NCBI RefSeq assembly: GCF_001542625.1
Contig: NZ_CP016279.1
Location: 6,448,001 to 6,512,000 of the forward strand
DNA from: Streptomyces griseochromogenes
GTDB taxonomy: Bacteria; Actinomycetota; Actinomycetes; Streptomycetales; Streptomycetaceae
Reading direction: 5' to 3'
DNA: 64,000 nucleotides
Shown: in pieces, positions 8,839 through 16,334 of the stretch
How the letters are laid out: every line of letters starts with the position of its first letter
How positions within the stretch are numbered: position 1 is the first letter of the stretch
Made by a program: the position numbers and the translations under genes
The notes under the pieces: generated by a model
Told to the model about the DNA's origin: nothing
Database searches by the model: none
The model's input: only the letters and a program-made list of their open reading frames with translations

Positions 8839-10305
8839 ATGCCGTCCCCAGTCTCCGCGGACCGCTCAGCCGCCCAGCCGCCCGGGCGCGGCTCGGTCGA
8901 GGCGTTGATATCGCAGGCGCGGCGGCTCAAGGGCGACGTGTACGCCGTACGGCGGGACGCCCAGAGCGAGGGCTCGGACCCCCAGGAGCGCTGGCAGCGG
9001 GCTCTGTACGACCTCGCACTCCACCAACTCGACGATCTGGACGCCCACTTGGCACAGCTGCGGGACGGCCCGGAACCCGCGCCCGCCGAGCCGATCGGCA
9101 CCCCGGTCGTCCGCCCGGCACCGGCCGGCGGCGCACACGGGTCACTGCTCAGCCGGGTCGGCAGCGCGGAGTGGAACCTGCTCACCGACGAGGTGAGCTG
9201 GTCCGGTGAGCTGTACCAGATCCTGGGCATCGATCCGGCCGCCCGCCCGCTCACCCTGGACGAGCTGCCTTCTCTGATCCTGGAGGAGGACCGGCCGAAG
9301 CTGACCGCGATGGTGACGGACTGCCTGGTCGACGCCAAGCCGATCGACGGCGAGTTCCGCATCGTACGAGCCGACACCGACGTGCGGACCGTACACATGA
9401 TGGGCGAGCCCGTGCTCGACGCCGACGGCAGCACCACCTCGATGTGGGTCGTGCTGCGGGACGTCAGCGAGCTGCGCCACAGCCAGCGCACGGTGCGCGA
9501 GACCCGTGACTCGATGCACCACCATCACCGGCAGGCGCAGACCGAGCACCGGCTCGCGGTCGAGCTGCAGGAGGCCGTGCTGCCGCCATGGCGCGGCTCC
9601 CTGCGGCTCCCGCACCGGGGGCGGCAGACCCTCGACCTCGCCGCCCACAGTCTGCCGGCCGCGACCAGCACACTGATCGGCGGCGACTGGTACGACGCGC
9701 TGGAACTGTCCGACGGCGCGACCCTGCTCAGTGTCGGCGACCTCACGGGGCACGGCGTCGCCGTCGCCTCGGGGATGGCGACGCTGCTGGGGGCCGTGCG
9801 CGGAATGGCGTTGGCCGGAACCGAACCCGGACCGCTGCTCGCCCTGCTCAATCAGTTACTCGACGCCACCGTCCAGCCCGCCCTGGGCAGCGCCGTGTGC
9901 TGCCGCTACCGCCCCGAGACCCGCGCCCTGGTATGGGCACAGGCAGGGCACCCCGCCCCGCTGCTGTACCGCGACGGGACGGGGCGCGTGCTGAACGCAC
10001 CGGACGGCGTCCTGCTCGGCGCCACCACAGGCGCCGCCTATGGACAGGCGGTTGAGATCCTTCAGCCGGGCGACCTCCTCCTGCTGTACACCGACGGACT
10101 GGTGTCCGGGCGACGGGGGTCCCCCCGCTCGAGCGAAGCCGAGAGTGGGGGAGCGACGACGGCCGTGCCCGCCCTGCTCGACCTCGCTCCACGCTTCGAG
10201 GCGGCGCGCACCGCGCAGGACTGCGTGCGCACGGTCGTGGAGGAGTTCGGTGGGGGCGAGCGTGAGGACGACGCGTGTGTGCTCGTCGCCAAGGTCACCG
10301 CATGA
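8839..10305 (+). CDS. PAS-SpoIIE (PP2C-type) protein phosphatase
   Basis: 488 aa. An N-terminal coiled region (residues 15-75) is followed by a PAS domain at about 100-215 (SAEWNLLTDEVSWSGELYQILG) and a linker helix. A SpoIIE-type phosphatase domain runs from about 235 to the end, with metal-site motifs IGGDWYDA, VGDLTGHGVAVASGM and REDDACVLV, plus AGHPAPLLY and LLLYTDGLV. It probably dephosphorylates an anti-sigma antagonist in response to a signal sensed by PAS. GGAG 6 bases before ATG 8839 sets the start. Two oddities: codon 340 (9856-9858) is the rare leucine codon TTA, implying bldA dependence, and a 35-base palindromic repeat is inserted in frame near residues 427-438. Confidence 0.93.
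   Translation: MPSPVSADRSAAQPPGRGSVEALISQARRLKGDVYAVRRDAQSEGSDPQERWQRALYDLALHQLDDLDAHLAQLRDGPEPAPAEPIGTPVVRPAPAGGAHGSLLSRVGSAEWNLLTDEVSWSGELYQILGIDPAARPLTLDELPSLILEEDRPKLTAMVTDCLVDAKPIDGEFRIVRADTDVRTVHMMGEPVLDADGSTTSMWVVLRDVSELRHSQRTVRETRDSMHHHHRQAQTEHRLAVELQEAVLPPWRGSLRLPHRGRQTLDLAAHSLPAATSTLIGGDWYDALELSDGATLLSVGDLTGHGVAVASGMATLLGAVRGMALAGTEPGPLLALLNQLLDATVQPALGSAVCCRYRPETRALVWAQAGHPAPLLYRDGTGRVLNAPDGVLLGATTGAAYGQAVEILQPGDLLLLYTDGLVSGRRGSPRSSEAESGGATTAVPALLDLAPRFEAARTAQDCVRTVVEEFGGGEREDDACVLVAKVTA
10119..10153 (+). repeat. REP-like palindrome inside a coding region
   Basis: GC-rich hairpin whose arms are CCCCCGCTC and GAGTGGGGG around the core GAGCGAAGCCGAGA. A second copy lies at 24342-24378 with the same core but a different, compensated stem. 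This palindrome class is common between genes in Streptomyces. Here it is read in frame as part of the phosphatase gene, adding a Ser/Gly/Arg-rich loop between the YTDGL strand and the final helices. Confidence 0.8.
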
Positions 10306-10338
10306 GCTGACCCGCCACGGTCACCACATGAGCTGACC
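10293..10338 (+). repeat. Short direct duplication at the 3' end of the phosphatase gene
   Basis: Two 20-base copies at 10293-10312 and 10319-10338 differ at one position, and each contains CATGAGCTGACC. The first copy carries the phosphatase stop codon. The duplication falls between two convergent genes and could be a replication-slippage scar. No strong terminator hairpin is visible here. Confidence 0.5.
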
Positions 10339-10366
10339 TGCTGAGATACCGCAGCGCGCAGACCTC

Positions 10367-11860
10367 CTAGGCCTGTGCGCTGCTGTCGTCCCTGCCCTTG
10401 GGGTGGGGCAGGGCCAGCCTGATCTCCTCCCGCAGTTCATGGATCCTCGGGTAGCCGGAGTACTCGGCGGTGAGCCGGTACATCTGCCGCAGCCGGTCCC
10501 AGGTCCGGCGCGAGGAGTTCGAGCCCATCGACATCAGGGCCAGCCGTGCGTAGCGGTCGGCCTGTTCGGGGTCGTCGGCGATGAAGCATGCCGAGGCCAT
10601 GGAGAGGTGGTCGAAGATCTTCGACCGCTCCCGTCCGTCGACGCGCAGGGCCAGGGCCCTGTCCGCGTAGTGCTGGGCGTGCACGGCCGCGGCCGGGTCG
10701 AACTCCGCGAGCGTGCGGTAGGCCAGGGCCTGCATGCCGTACAGATCCTCGTCCTTGAAGGTCTGCATCCAGTCCGGCGGCTCCACGTCCGCGCGGTCGG
10801 AGACGAAGAGGTCCTCCGCCTGCCCGAGCGTGCGACGCATCGCCTGGCCCTTGCCCATCGACGCCTGCGCCCAGGCCTCGATGGTGTGGAACATCGCCTT
10901 CGTACGCGGCTGGAGGCGCTCCCCCGAACCGGACTGGGCGAGCTTCATCAGGTCCAGCGCGTCGTCGGGCCGGCCGAGGTGCACCATCTGCCGGGCCGCC
11001 CGGGACAGGGCCTCGCCGGCCCTGGGCCGGTCACCGCCCTCGCGGGCGGCATGGGCGGCGATGACGAAGTACTTCTGGGCCGTGGGCTCCAGGCCGACGT
11101 CGTGCGACATCCAGCCCGCGAGGACGGCGAGGTTGGCGGCGACGCCCCACAGGCGGCGCTGGAGATGGGGTGGATGGTGGTAGGCGAGCATGCCGCCCAC
11201 CTCGTTGAGCTGTCCCACGACCGCCTTGCGCTGGAGCCCGCCGCCACGGGCCGCGTCCCAGGCGCGGAACACCTCGACCGAACGCTCCAGTTCCTCGATC
11301 TCCTGCGACCCGATGGGGGCGGCCTCATAGCGGTCGAACCCAGCGGGGTCGGCGTGCAGGGGATCGTCGAGGACAGGGGCGTCGGCCTTCAAGGTGGGGT
11401 CGGTGTGCAACCAGTCGTACATGGCGCTGCTGAGTGTGGATCCCGCGGCGAGCGCGGCACCCGCGCCCACCAAGCCGCGTCGGTTGAGCATGAGGTCCAT
11501 TCCCGTGAATTCGGTGAGGACCGCGGCGGTCCGCTCGGGCGCCCACGGCACTCCGTCGGGATGTTCCGCATTCCCGTCGCCCTGCCGTTTCCCCGCGCGC
11601 CCGTGCCGTACCAGACCGAGGTCCTCGATGGTCACGACACGGCCGAGACGCTCGGTGAACAGAGCCGCCAGCACCCGCGGCACGGGATCGCGCGGGATCT
11701 CTCCCGTGTCGATCCAACGCCGCACCCGGGAGGTGTCCGTCGACAGCTGGGGGTGGCCCATGGCCGCCGCCTGCTTGTTGACCAGCCTCGCGAGTTCGCC
11801 CTTGGACCAGCCGGCCAGGCCGAACAGGTCCGCAAGGCGGGTGTTGGGTTGTCCGCTCAC
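10367..11860 (-). CDS. Nsd-family regulator of differentiation (NsdA/NsdB type)
   Basis: 497 aa from a GTG at 11860. The N-terminus TRLADLFGLAGWSKGELARLVN, followed by DTSRVRRWIDTGEIPRDPVP and the LGRVVTIEDLGLV block, is the DNA-binding-like head of the NsdA/NsdB proteins, negative regulators of sporulation and antibiotic synthesis in Streptomyces. The remainder, about residues 190-490, is helical TPR-like repeat with conserved segments such as LWGVAANLAVLAGWM and YGMQALAYRTL. Length fits the family (about 500 aa). Whether it is the NsdA or NsdB orthologue needs a tree; the neighbouring APH-fold gene and amidase gene seem more consistent with NsdB, but I hold that loosely. It is divergent from the APH-fold gene. 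Confidence 0.82.
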   Translation of the reverse strand: MSGQPNTRLADLFGLAGWSKGELARLVNKQAAAMGHPQLSTDTSRVRRWIDTGEIPRDPVPRVLAALFTERLGRVVTIEDLGLVRHGRAGKRQGDGNAEHPDGVPWAPERTAAVLTEFTGMDLMLNRRGLVGAGAALAAGSTLSSAMYDWLHTDPTLKADAPVLDDPLHADPAGFDRYEAAPIGSQEIEELERSVEVFRAWDAARGGGLQRKAVVGQLNEVGGMLAYHHPPHLQRRLWGVAANLAVLAGWMSHDVGLEPTAQKYFVIAAHAAREGGDRPRAGEALSRAARQMVHLGRPDDALDLMKLAQSGSGERLQPRTKAMFHTIEAWAQASMGKGQAMRRTLGQAEDLFVSDRADVEPPDWMQTFKDEDLYGMQALAYRTLAEFDPAAAVHAQHYADRALALRVDGRERSKIFDHLSMASACFIADDPEQADRYARLALMSMGSNSSRRTWDRLRQMYRLTAEYSGYPRIHELREEIRLALPHPKGRDDSSAQA

Positions 11861-12197
11861 GTCAAGCCCCCAGGTTCTCGGCTGAGTTGACAGTAGCCCC
11901 GTGGAGGTTGCCGGGCGACTATTCGCCACGGTTCGCCAGGGTGCGCCAGATGGTGTGCCACTGGGCATCGGGTGTCAGGTAGGAAAGCGCCACCCCGACC
12001 CGGTCGCCGCTTGATGCGTCACTGCTCGTAGTGCTCGTAGTGATGGCTTCATGTGATGGATGGGTGCATTCCCCAGGGTGCACCGGAGCGTCCGGGCCGG
12101 GTGGGCGTATGCATGCGAAGCCACCCCTTCGGGCGTGGTCTTCGCACATGGACTTACAGGCAGGCACCGCAGGCACACGAAGGGATCTGTATCTCCC
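11861..12197. promoter_or_regulatory. 337-base divergent promoter region with leader hairpin
   Basis: Holds the promoters of the Nsd regulator (minus) and the APH-fold gene (plus). A tandem copy of CTCGTAGTG occurs near 12025-12042. At about 12117-12145 a stem-loop with a TTCG loop (CCACCCC/GGCGTGG) lies 50-80 bases before the APH start, so it would be in the 5' leader of that transcript. A regulatory role is inference. Confidence 0.35.
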
Positions 12198-13343
12198 ATG
12201 TACGCAGCATCGTCCTCCGTGTCCGCTCCACTCCGGCCGCTGCGTCCCCGCCCGGCGGGCGGCGGGCCGTACCTCGATCCGGCGGCGCGGCCGGGAGCCG
12301 CCGTGCTGGGCGGAGGCCGACCGCGGCGCGTTCCGGGACAGCCCGGTGGCCAACCGCTCAGCGGGAGACTCGACTTGTCCGGTCCCCAGGGAGCACAGCT
12401 GCGCACCGCGATCGCCTCCGTGCACCGGATCTGCCCGGAGTTCGCACCGGTGCAGGTGCTGCGCCGCAGCGGGCGGTCCGTCCTCCTCGTGGGGACGACG
12501 GGACGCAGCACGGCCGTGGCCAAGTGTCTCCTGGACCACTCGCCCGCCTGGTCGGAGCGGATCCGCCACGAAATAGCCGCATACCGCGCGTTCGTCAGGC
12601 ACCGGCCGCCGGTCCGGGTGCCCAGGCTGATCGCGGCGGACCCGGACAACTGCACCTTGGTGATCGAGCGCATGCCGGGCCGGGTGGCGGCGCTCCAGCG
12701 GCATCCGGCCGAGGCACCGCCCAGGCCGGACATCCGGGCGGCGCTCGGCGCGATCTGCCGGCTGAACGCCTGGCGGCCCCCGGCGGGCACCTTCGACGCC
12801 CCCCTGGACTACGCGGCCCGCATCTCCCGGTACCACGAGCTGGGGTTGCTGACCGACCGGGACATGGGCGACCTGCAGAAACTGCTGCACGGTATCGCGC
12901 ACGCGGCGGGGCGCCAGGGGATGGGCCAGTTCTGCCACGGCGACGCTCTGCTGTCGAACATCCTGCTGTCACCGGCCGGTCCAGTGCTGGTGGACTGGGA
13001 GCACGCGGGCTGGTATCTGCCGGGGTACGACCTGGCGACGCTGTGGCTGGTGCTCGGGGACGCACCGGTGGCAAGGCGCCAGATCAGTCAGATCGCCCAG
13101 TCGGGGGGCCCGGCCTCCCGGGACGCCTTCCTGGTCAATCTGATGCTCCTGCTGACCCGGGAGATCCGCACCTACGAGACGGCCGTGCAGCGTTCGATGT
13201 ACGACACGACCCCGGCGGCACCGGGCACGGCCCACCCGGGCGCTGCGCCGTCCGGCGAGGAACAGCGGCTGCTGCTCAGGCGGCTGCACGACGACTGCCA
13301 GTTGGCCCGCCGGGCCGTGCGTGCGGCAGTCGGCACTCGCTGA
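12198..13343 (+). CDS. Aminoglycoside-phosphotransferase-fold protein
   Basis: 381-aa protein kinase-like fold enzyme. The catalytic loop [12 protein letters not shown] near residue 240 carries the HGD..N motif, and [19 protein letters not shown] near 260 carries the metal-binding Asp. The ATP-binding N-lobe includes [10 protein letters not shown] and [10 protein letters not shown]. It transfers phosphate to a small molecule that cannot be named; the divergence from the drug-resistance enzymes and the position next to a developmental regulator make a resistance role unlikely. ATG 12198 is chosen because AAGGGA precedes it and the upstream frame is unrelated. Two strong hairpins follow the stop codon. 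Confidence 0.8.
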   Translation: MYAASSSVSAPLRPLRPRPAGGGPYLDPAARPGAAVLGGGRPRRVPGQPGGQPLSGRLDLSGPQGAQLRTAIASVHRICPEFAPVQVLRRSGRSVLLVGTTGRSTAVAKCLLDHSPAWSERIRHEIAAYRAFVRHRPPVRVPRLIAADPDNCTLVIERMPGRVAALQRHPAEAPPRPDIRAALGAICRLNAWRPPAGTFDAPLDYAARISRYHELGLLTDRDMGDLQKLLHGIAHAAGRQGMGQFCHGDALLSNILLSPAGPVLVDWEHAGWYLPGYDLATLWLVLGDAPVARRQISQIAQSGGPASRDAFLVNLMLLLTREIRTYETAVQRSMYDTTPAAPGTAHPGAAPSGEEQRLLLRRLHDDCQLARRAVRAAVGTR

Positions 13344-13348
13344 CGGGG

Positions 13349-13398
13349 ACGAAGGTCCGCGGTGCGCCCAGAGCGGCGGCGCGCCGCGGACCTTCGTG
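13349..13398 (+). terminator. Hairpin terminator after the APH-fold gene
   Basis: Arms of about 14 bases, ACGAAGGTCCGCGG at 13349-13362 and its complement at 13385-13398, begin 5 bases after the stop codon. There is no U-tract, as usual in Streptomyces terminators. Confidence 0.75.
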
Positions 13399-13410
13399 TC
13401 CACAGGGCCC

Positions 13411-13456
13411 GGCCTGCGAGGCGTCAGAGGTGTACGCCTCTGACGCCTCGCAGGCC
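13411..13456. terminator. Perfect 20-bp hairpin, second terminator or insulator
   Basis: Bases 13411-13430 and 13437-13456 are exact reverse complements with the 6-base loop TGTACG. It follows the first hairpin by 12 bases, in the gap between two same-strand genes, and would separate the amidase gene from read-through. Such a long perfect stem is unusual for a simple terminator. Confidence 0.75.
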
Positions 13457-13611
13457 CACACGCCGCCATCTCGGAACTCGCCGAACCCCACCGTGACGTG
13501 GGAAATCCTGGGCCTGAGGGCATCATTGACGGATCGTCGGCAAGCGGGTACCACTGACCCACGCTCGGCGCCGCACGCCCCGCCACGCCCCGCCCGTCAC
13601 AGGAGGCCGCA

Positions 13612-15606
13612 TTGCGAGGTTCCGCCACCGACCCCACGTCCACACCCGGCCACAGACATCTGCGGCGGACCGCCGGTACGCTCGCCTCAGCGGCCCTGCT
13701 GCTGCCGCTGCTCGGCGCGGCCCCCGCCCCCAGCGCCACCGCGCCCCCCGACCCGGGCAGCAGCGCACCCTCCGCCGACCGGCTCCAGCGTGCCTACGCC
13801 GCGGCGGCCGAGAAGTCCCACGTGCCGCAGAGCGTCCTGCTGGCCGTCTCCTACCTCCAGTCCCGCTGGGACACCCACGCCGGGGCGCCCAGCGTGACCG
13901 GCGGCTACGGACCGATGCACCTCACCGACGCGCGCACCGCGCTCGCCACGACCGAGCACTTCGCCGAGGGCAGCGAGGACGCCCGAGGCGACGCCGCCCG
14001 CAGGGCGCTGCACCCCGTCATCAAGCTGCCCGCGAATCCGGCGCTTCCGGCCCGGCTCAGGACGCTGCCCACGGCGGCCGAGCTGACCGGACTGCCGGCC
14101 GCGAAGCTGCGCACCGACCCGGCGGCCAACATCGCGGGCGGCGCCGCCCTGCTCGCCGCCGCCCAGAAGCAGTTGGGCGAGCCGGTCAGCGCCGACCCGG
14201 CCGACTGGTACGGGGCCGTGGCCCGCTTCTCCGGCGCGGACGACATCGCGACCGCGGCGGCGTACGCGAACGACGTGTACGACGTGCTGCGCACCGGCGA
14301 GGAGCGCATCACGGACGCGGGCCAGCTGGTCGTGCTCGCCGCCCAGCCGCATGTCACCGCCGACACCGCCCAGCTGAAGCGGGCCGGTCTGCGCACGCTC
14401 CCGACCGACGGCACCGAATGTCCGCTGTCGGTGTCCTGCGAGTGGATCCCGGCGCCGTACGCCCAGTTCGGCAACGACGACTACGGCAACCACGACCTCG
14501 GCGACCGTCCGGCGTCACAGAGCATCAAGTACATCGTCATCCATGACACGGAGGGCACCTGGGACGGTGTGCTCAACCTGGTCCAGGACCCCACCTATGT
14601 GTCCTGGAACTACACCATCCGGTCCACCGACGGTCTGATCGCCCAGCACGTCAAGGCGAAGGACGTGGCCTGGCACGCGGGCAACTGGTACATCAACGCG
14701 AAGTCCGTCGGTATCGAGCACGAGGGCTTCCTCGCGGCGCCGGACGCCTGGTACACGGAGGCGATGTACCGGTCCTCGGCGCGCCTGGTGAGGTATCTGG
14801 CCCGCACGTACGGCATCCCGCTGGACCGGCAGCACATCCTGGGCCACGACAACGTGCCCGGCCCGACCACCTCCACGATCCCCGGCATGCACACCGACCC
14901 GGGTCCGTACTGGGACTGGCGGCACTACTTCCAGCTGCTGGGCCACCCCTTCAAGCGCACGGGCGGCAAACACTCCTCCGTCGTGACGATCCTGCCGGAC
15001 TACGCCGCCAACCAGCCGGTGTACACGGGCTGCACCACCAAGGACCAGCCCTGCGCGGCACACGGTTCCGGTGAGGTGCGGCTGTACTCGGACCACGACG
15101 CGAACGCACCGCTGATCAAGGACATCGGCCTGGGCACGGCGCCGACCGATGGGGTGAACGATCTGTCCTCCCGGGTCTCCACCGGGCAGCAGTACGTGGT
15201 CGCCGACCACTGGGGCGACTGGACGGCGATCTGGTACCTCGGGCAGAAGGCCTGGTTCGAGAACCCGCTCAAGCACCCCACGGCGGTTCGGGGGTCCGGT
15301 CTCGTCGTCACGCCGAAGGACGGCCTGGCGAGCGTGCCGGTCTACGGCAGGGCGTACCCGGAGAAGGAGGCCTACCCGGCCGGGGTGCCCGCCCAGTCGG
15401 TGGTGGCGCTGCCGTACACGATGGCGGAGGGGCAGAAGTACGTGGTCGGTGACGCGGTGCCGGGCGAGTACTACTACGCGGTCACCTTCGCCACCGACTC
15501 GCACCGGGTCGTGATCGGCAAGGATCTGTACTACGAGATCCAGTACGGCCATCGGGTGGCGTTCGTGCGCGCCGCGGACGTCCGCCTGGAGGGTTCCGCC
15601 GGCTGA
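13612..15606 (+). CDS. Secreted N-acetylmuramoyl-L-alanine amidase
   Basis: 664 aa from a TTG at 13612, chosen because AGGAGG lies 5 bases upstream and no better start precedes the signal peptide. Residues 1-45 are an export signal (basic stretch, then LASAALLLPLLGAAPA). Residues 60-230 form a helical lysozyme-like or hypothetical domain containing a WYGAVARFSG segment. The Amidase_2/PGRP domain runs about 300-450, with zinc-site motifs YIVIHDTEGTW and HILGHDNVPGP plus TDPGPYWDW. The C-terminal 200 residues are SH3-like wall-binding modules. It probably cleaves the lactyl-L-Ala bond of peptidoglycan outside the cell. The gene is flanked by a strong hairpin upstream and a convergent gene 20 bases downstream. 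Confidence 0.92.
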   Translation: MRGSATDPTSTPGHRHLRRTAGTLASAALLLPLLGAAPAPSATAPPDPGSSAPSADRLQRAYAAAAEKSHVPQSVLLAVSYLQSRWDTHAGAPSVTGGYGPMHLTDARTALATTEHFAEGSEDARGDAARRALHPVIKLPANPALPARLRTLPTAAELTGLPAAKLRTDPAANIAGGAALLAAAQKQLGEPVSADPADWYGAVARFSGADDIATAAAYANDVYDVLRTGEERITDAGQLVVLAAQPHVTADTAQLKRAGLRTLPTDGTECPLSVSCEWIPAPYAQFGNDDYGNHDLGDRPASQSIKYIVIHDTEGTWDGVLNLVQDPTYVSWNYTIRSTDGLIAQHVKAKDVAWHAGNWYINAKSVGIEHEGFLAAPDAWYTEAMYRSSARLVRYLARTYGIPLDRQHILGHDNVPGPTTSTIPGMHTDPGPYWDWRHYFQLLGHPFKRTGGKHSSVVTILPDYAANQPVYTGCTTKDQPCAAHGSGEVRLYSDHDANAPLIKDIGLGTAPTDGVNDLSSRVSTGQQYVVADHWGDWTAIWYLGQKAWFENPLKHPTAVRGSGLVVTPKDGLASVPVYGRAYPEKEAYPAGVPAQSVVALPYTMAEGQKYVVGDAVPGEYYYAVTFATDSHRVVIGKDLYYEIQYGHRVAFVRAADVRLEGSAG

Positions 15607-15626
15607 CCGGGGCTGGTCCGGTCGAG

Positions 15627-16124
15627 TCAGCCCTGCTGGAAAAGCTCCGCCGGGAGCGGCTTCAGCAGGGCGTACAGGTCGTCCGTGATGGGCCGGTCCC
15701 AGGCGGCGATGGTCACGAGGATGCCGTCGCTGCGGTCGAACTGGACGCAGGAGATGCGACTCTCGGAGAGCTTCAGGCGGCGCACGATCAGAAGGTTGTC
15801 GCCCTGGAGGACCGGCGTGTCCTCGGTGCCGACGACGGTGACGTCCTCGTCGTTCTCCAGCGCCAGCAGCAGCTGGCCCACCTCGAAGGGGATCTCGCCC
15901 TCGGCGACGTCCCGGGCCGGGGAGCCCTCGGGGAGGTTGCCGATGATCATGGCGGGGCCGCGTCCGCCGAACAGGTCGTAGCGCAGGAAGACACCCTGGC
16001 AGGAGCCGTCGGCGGCGGGCAGCAGGCCCGCGCCGAGGTTGCCCGGCCAGTCGCCCGGGTCCATGGCCAGCACGTCGAAGTCGGGTCCGGCGGGGGTGGC
16101 GCTGCGGCGGCGGAGGAACGACAT
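15627..16124 (-). CDS. Conserved actinobacterial hypothetical protein
   Basis: 165 aa from ATG at 16124, with GGAGG-poor upstream sequence. No signal peptide or membrane segment. A basic N-terminus (MSFLRRRS) is followed by a soluble alpha/beta sequence with SCQGVFLRYDLFGGRGPAMIIG and a VLQGDNLLIVRRLKLSESRI segment. I do not recognise a named domain. It is convergent with the amidase and divergent from the CHAT cassette; its codon usage is that of the chromosome, so it marks the left border of the cassette. Confidence 0.6.
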   Translation of the reverse strand: MSFLRRRSATPAGPDFDVLAMDPGDWPGNLGAGLLPAADGSCQGVFLRYDLFGGRGPAMIIGNLPEGSPARDVAEGEIPFEVGQLLLALENDEDVTVVGTEDTPVLQGDNLLIVRRLKLSESRISCVQFDRSDGILVTIAAWDRPITDDLYALLKPLPAELFQQG

Positions 16125-16260
16125 GCCGTAATGGTACGTGCCCGGACGCGCTCGGCGACGTGAGGGCGCCATCCGCCTTCCAGTGCGGCGTCGTCCGTTC
16201 CGCCGGTGCCGGGGCGACCGACGCGCAGGCGAGCTTGTCCGCGGCCCGGAATCCTTTAAC

Positions 16261-16278
16261 TGGCGCCCGCGGGCGCCA
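16261..16278. promoter_or_regulatory. 18-bp perfect palindrome upstream of the CHAT cassette
   Basis: TGGCGCCCGCGGGCGCCA is a perfect palindrome centred about 65 bases before the CHAT-WD40 start and 140 bases from the divergent hypothetical gene. The AT-rich stretch between it and the start (ACTATATC near 16310) could hold the -10 region. It is a plausible operator, though GC-rich palindromes also arise by chance at this base composition. Confidence 0.4.
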
Positions 16279-16334
16279 ACTGGACGCCACAAAGTATTGG
16301 GTGTGCACTATATCTGGGGCAGGAGGTGGGGTTA

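Noticed and set aside
12198..13343. Aminoglycoside resistance gene
   Set aside because: Only the fold is shared; the sequence context is developmental, not resistance.
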